The translations under genes were made by a program, and so were the position numbers. From the NCBI GenBank assembly GCA_900555925.1, contig USMU01000073.1, positions 1 through 6,596 of the forward strand: a DNA stretch of 6,596 bases, in the 5' to 3' direction. Source of the stretch: an uncultured Clostridium sp. Its GTDB lineage: Bacteria > Bacillota > Clostridia > Christensenellales > Borkfalkiaceae. The notes under the pieces are model-generated. The model saw nothing but the letters and a program-made list of their open reading frames with translations, was not told the DNA's origin and did not search any database. Positions 4,183 to 6,596 of this stretch are shown here, piece after piece; positions within the stretch are counted from its first letter, which is position 1; every line of letters begins with the position of its first letter.

Positions 4183-6596
4183 TTATCTCTTTCCGTTGCC
4201 GCCGTTGTTTTTCGGAATAGTCGGCGTATAGGTCGATTTAACGGGTATTTCGCGCAATGCCTTGATTGCCGTATGCTCGTAATAATCGGCGGATTTGTTC
4301 GGACGAAACAGTCCGCTCGTTGCGAAAATACGAAGCATCTGTTCTTTATCGCCGTTGCACCAATAAGCAAGAATATTCATAAGGCTCATATCCGAATTAC
4401 TGTGATTATTCTGCAAATCTTCACCCGTATAAAGCCGCTTGAACTTATCTCCGTTCTTCGCCTCTCTCGCCTTTTCCACCACGTCTTTATCCGACATCGA
4501 AGAAAGCCCGTTCTCGCCCTTGCATACGCCTTTCCACTCGATACGCTTTTCGCATTTACTCTCTAAATACGGCTTCATTCCGCAGCTATCGAAGTTTACA
4601 AGGTCTTTCGTTTTTGCACCGTCTCCCGTCATCGCTATAAACTGTTCCTTTTGGTAAAATTCCAAGTCGCCGCCTTTTGAGAAAGTGCGTAAATCCATAC
4701 CGTCCGTCTTGCCGAAAATATGCAAGCCGTTACCGCTGACCGAGCGTTCCGCATAAGTTGCGCCGCTTCGTTTCAACGCTTCTTTCGCCGTTTCGGACAG
4801 CTCGCCGTTTTCATCGAAGCAGCGGTCTATATCCACGCAAGAAACCTTATCTTTGCCGTCAAGCGCATAGGCAACGGTTGTTCCGCCGTGTTCGCGGACA
4901 TATTCCAACGCTTTATCGAAAGTCGTCCACGTTTCGGGATTGTCGCTTTCGGCGTAATTCCCCGTATTGCAATCGATCGGACGTTTGCTGAGTTTATCCT
5001 TTTCTGCACTCTTCCACGTTCTTACGGCAACCCAATTTTTACGCGCTTTCATCTCGTCGGGGACTGCTGCGCGCAACGCTTTTTCTCTTTCGGCAAAAGC
5101 GGTTTTCGCTTCCTCGCTCGGTCGTTTGTATTCCACGCCGTATGCACTTTCGTCTTTTTCTCTTACCGCCAAGCAAAAATCTTTCGCCGTAAGTTCCGCC
5201 GTTTTCTTTTTCTCGCCCTTATTGTTCGTAAGGCGCACCTTGTAATTGTTATGTAAACTCAGGCGGATAGTGCCGTTCTCTTCGCTGTCTTTCACGCATT
5301 TATTCGGCAAATAATAGGTATAATCGCCGTATTCGCCGTCGGGCATTCTGAATAAGGTGCTTTCGTCGAAGCTCGCAATTCTCGCCTTTTCGGGAACGGA
5401 AACGTGATTCCATTCCGTTTCGTTTTCCGTAACGATTTCGGTTTTCAGACGTTTATAATCCTCGGCGGTCGTTTTGTCCGTCAGTTTGCAAAAATCGTAA
5501 GCGGTAAGTTCAATCTTTTTCTCGCCGCCGCGCGTTTGCGCTTTTACCACGAAATCCTGTGGCAAGCGGATCTCGATTCGTCCGTCGTTGCTATTTTTAT
5601 CTTCCCCGACGAACACGCTCGGAATGAAATACGTCATGCCGCCGAAATCGTCCTTGTTCGGTAAAACGAACAGCATACTGTTGTCGTATTCCCTTCTGAA
5701 CGCTTCTTGCGGAATGCTCGTAGCAAACCACTTTGTATCGTCGTTTCTGCTCGTTTCGTAGTCCTTATTCGTCGTGCCGTCTACAGCCTTTTTAAACTCT
5801 TCCGCGGTAAGCGTAACGACTTCTTCGTCGTCGCCGCGGCGTTTGAAAATATCGATCTCCGCGTTATTCCTTACGGACAATTCGTAGCAGAGTTCCTGCA
5901 AATCGCTCTTTAAGTCCGCAATCTGCCTTGACGGTTTGATTTTGTCGTTGAACATAAAGTAGGCAAAGCCCGCATACTCGCCTTTTTCCGGCATTCTGAA
6001 CACGCTGCCCATGCCCGACCGTTTAATAAACGCGTCGCTCGCCACTTTGATTTTCGTATATAAGGCTTTCGGATTCGTTTCTGCGGAATACTCTTTCTCT
6101 CGCCACTCTTCCGCCGCTTTCTGCGTTTCAAAACCGTATCTGCCTTGTTCCCAATCGCCCGTTTCGATATGGTAGCCGATTGCTACGGTATAATCTCCGT
6201 TTTCTCTCGCCGTGCGGTCGATGATCGCAATATCTCTGCCGTTTATGTCTTTCGAGATGCTTACGACTTTATCTCCCCTTGCGGTTACTTTCGTAAAATC
6301 GCTCAATGTTTTGTCCTCCTTGTCTAATTGTTCTTTGAATTCTTTAACGTATTTTCTATAAGCCGTAATAAATCCGTCGAGCAACGCCGGATGGGAATTA
6401 ACGTAAAACGTTCGTCTGTCATCTTCGGCGTTATTGATATTGATTTCCTTTGCCCACGCTTTATTATCGGGGCTGTATCTGCCGTCGCCGTCCGACATCT
6501 GCACGGTATTTGCAAGAACGTAATTCATACGCTCTTCGCCGTATAACGCATACAGATTTGCGATAAAATCGGTATTTAAGTGCATACCGTCAAAGT
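4183..6596 (-). CDS. DUF3849 / tandem repeat / AEP primase-polymerase / HBD protein (5' partial)
   Basis: At least 800 residues, numbered here from the first methionine in the window (6585). The frame stays open to the window edge (FDG precedes that methionine) and no ribosome binding site is seen there; FDGMHL followed by YVLANTVQ and NKAWA is the interior of a DUF3849 domain, so the true start lies outside. Residues 172-481 hold three diverged repeats. Residues about 505-660 form an archaeo-eukaryotic primase-polymerase domain like that of phage NrS-1: KRPIDCNTGNY and ETWTTFDKAL, metal-binding DID (585-587), GNGLHIF with H622, and DLEFY with E642. Residues about 703-780 (AREAKNGDKFKRLYTGED, DKEQMLRIFATSGLFR) match the helical bundle domain found after such primases. 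No helicase Walker motifs are visible. It likely primes or copies the element's DNA during replication or after conjugative entry. The catalytic residues look intact. It ends 15 nt from the terminator hairpin of the plus-strand unit. Confidence 0.85.
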   Translation of the reverse strand, partial: FDGMHLNTDFIANLYALYGEERMNYVLANTVQMSDGDGRYSPDNKAWAKEININNAEDDRRTFYVNSHPALLDGFITAYRKYVKEFKEQLDKEDKTLSDFTKVTARGDKVVSISKDINGRDIAIIDRTARENGDYTVAIGYHIETGDWEQGRYGFETQKAAEEWREKEYSAETNPKALYTKIKVASDAFIKRSGMGSVFRMPEKGEYAGFAYFMFNDKIKPSRQIADLKSDLQELCYELSVRNNAEIDIFKRRGDDEEVVTLTAEEFKKAVDGTTNKDYETSRNDDTKWFATSIPQEAFRREYDNSMLFVLPNKDDFGGMTYFIPSVFVGEDKNSNDGRIEIRLPQDFVVKAQTRGGEKKIELTAYDFCKLTDKTTAEDYKRLKTEIVTENETEWNHVSVPEKARIASFDESTLFRMPDGEYGDYTYYLPNKCVKDSEENGTIRLSLHNNYKVRLTNNKGEKKKTAELTAKDFCLAVREKDESAYGVEYKRPSEEAKTAFAEREKALRAAVPDEMKARKNWVAVRTWKSAEKDKLSKRPIDCNTGNYAESDNPETWTTFDKALEYVREHGGTTVAYALDGKDKVSCVDIDRCFDENGELSETAKEALKRSGATYAERSVSGNGLHIFGKTDGMDLRTFSKGGDLEFYQKEQFIAMTGDGAKTKDLVNFDSCGMKPYLESKCEKRIEWKGVCKGENGLSSMSDKDVVEKAREAKNGDKFKRLYTGEDLQNNHSNSDMSLMNILAYWCNGDKEQMLRIFATSGLFRPNKSADYYEHTAIKALREIPVKSTYTPTIPKNNGGNGKR
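5143..6072 (-). repeat. Three diverged tandem domain repeats inside the primase-polymerase gene
   Basis: Three successive units of about 90-105 residues share the same order of motifs. Unit A (5758-6072) has FRMPEKGEYAGFAYF and ends in LTAEEF. Unit B (5446-5733) has FVLPNKDDFGGMTYF and ends in LTAYDF. Unit C (5143-5415) has FRMPDGEYGDYTYYLPN and ends in LTAKDF. The motif-to-motif spacing is 110 and 106 residues for the first motif, and 101 and 105 for the last. Units are clearly related at the protein level but too diverged to be an obvious DNA repeat. I do not know the function; the pattern resembles large polyvalent-protein associated domains and may be a binding module. Confidence 0.75.

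Noticed and set aside
4720..5256. Plus-strand open frame of 178 codons
   Set aside because: It is antisense to the primase-polymerase core, whose catalytic motifs clearly identify the real coding frame.
6583..6585. ATG as true start of the primase-polymerase gene
   Set aside because: There is no ribosome binding site before it, the frame is open to the window edge, and the FDGMHL context fits the interior of a DUF3849 domain.
1..6596. CRISPR array, tRNA, rRNA, insertion sequence or attachment site
   Set aside because: I found no regularly spaced DNA repeats, RNA-gene signatures, transposase frame or terminal repeats in the window.

Overview
The window looks like part of an integrated or extrachromosomal mobile element (ICE, conjugative plasmid or related) from a Bacillota/Clostridia-type bacterium. 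I base this on strong AGGAGG ribosome binding sites with 6-nt spacing, a TTG start, a sigma-A-like promoter, and a DUF3849 N-terminal fragment, a family I know mainly from mobile elements of gut Clostridia. The host assignment is an inference from style, not from a taxonomic marker; no rRNA, tRNA, integrase or relaxase is present.

Right part (4183-6596, minus strand): one very large gene, cut off at its 5' end by the window edge. It encodes a DUF3849-like N-terminus, three diverged tandem repeats of about 100 residues, an archaeo-eukaryotic-type primase-polymerase (AEP) domain resembling the phage NrS-1 polymerase, and a C-terminal helical bundle domain (HBD) of the NrS-1/plasmid primase type. 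No helicase domain is visible.

Middle part (2440-4173, plus strand): a self-contained two-gene unit with its own promoter (TTGTTT, 17 bp, TATAAT), an ABC/OLD-like AAA ATPase, a small Toprim/RloB/AbiLii-like protein overlapping it by 4 nt, and its own intrinsic terminator. It is transcribed against everything else in the window and looks like a defence cassette carried by the element. The closest named systems I can think of are lactococcal AbiL and RloA/RloB, but I could not run a search.

Left part (95-2290, minus strand): an apparent operon of three genes. A 48-residue acidic peptide overlaps, by 17 nt, a 555-residue ArdC-like antirestriction protein that starts at TTG. Next comes a 122-residue DUF6291-like protein. 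The ArdC-like protein has the usual N-terminal ssDNA-binding region and a zinc peptidase motif (HEIGH), but it also carries an extra middle domain and an HBD closely resembling the one at the end of the primase. Two different proteins of the element therefore share the same C-terminal module.

Together: the minus-strand genes would serve DNA maintenance and establishment of the element (priming, protection of incoming single-stranded DNA), while the plus-strand pair is likely cargo that defends the host against other invaders. The strongest points for follow-up are the ATPase/Toprim-like pair, the ArdC-HBD fusion, and the four-part primase architecture.
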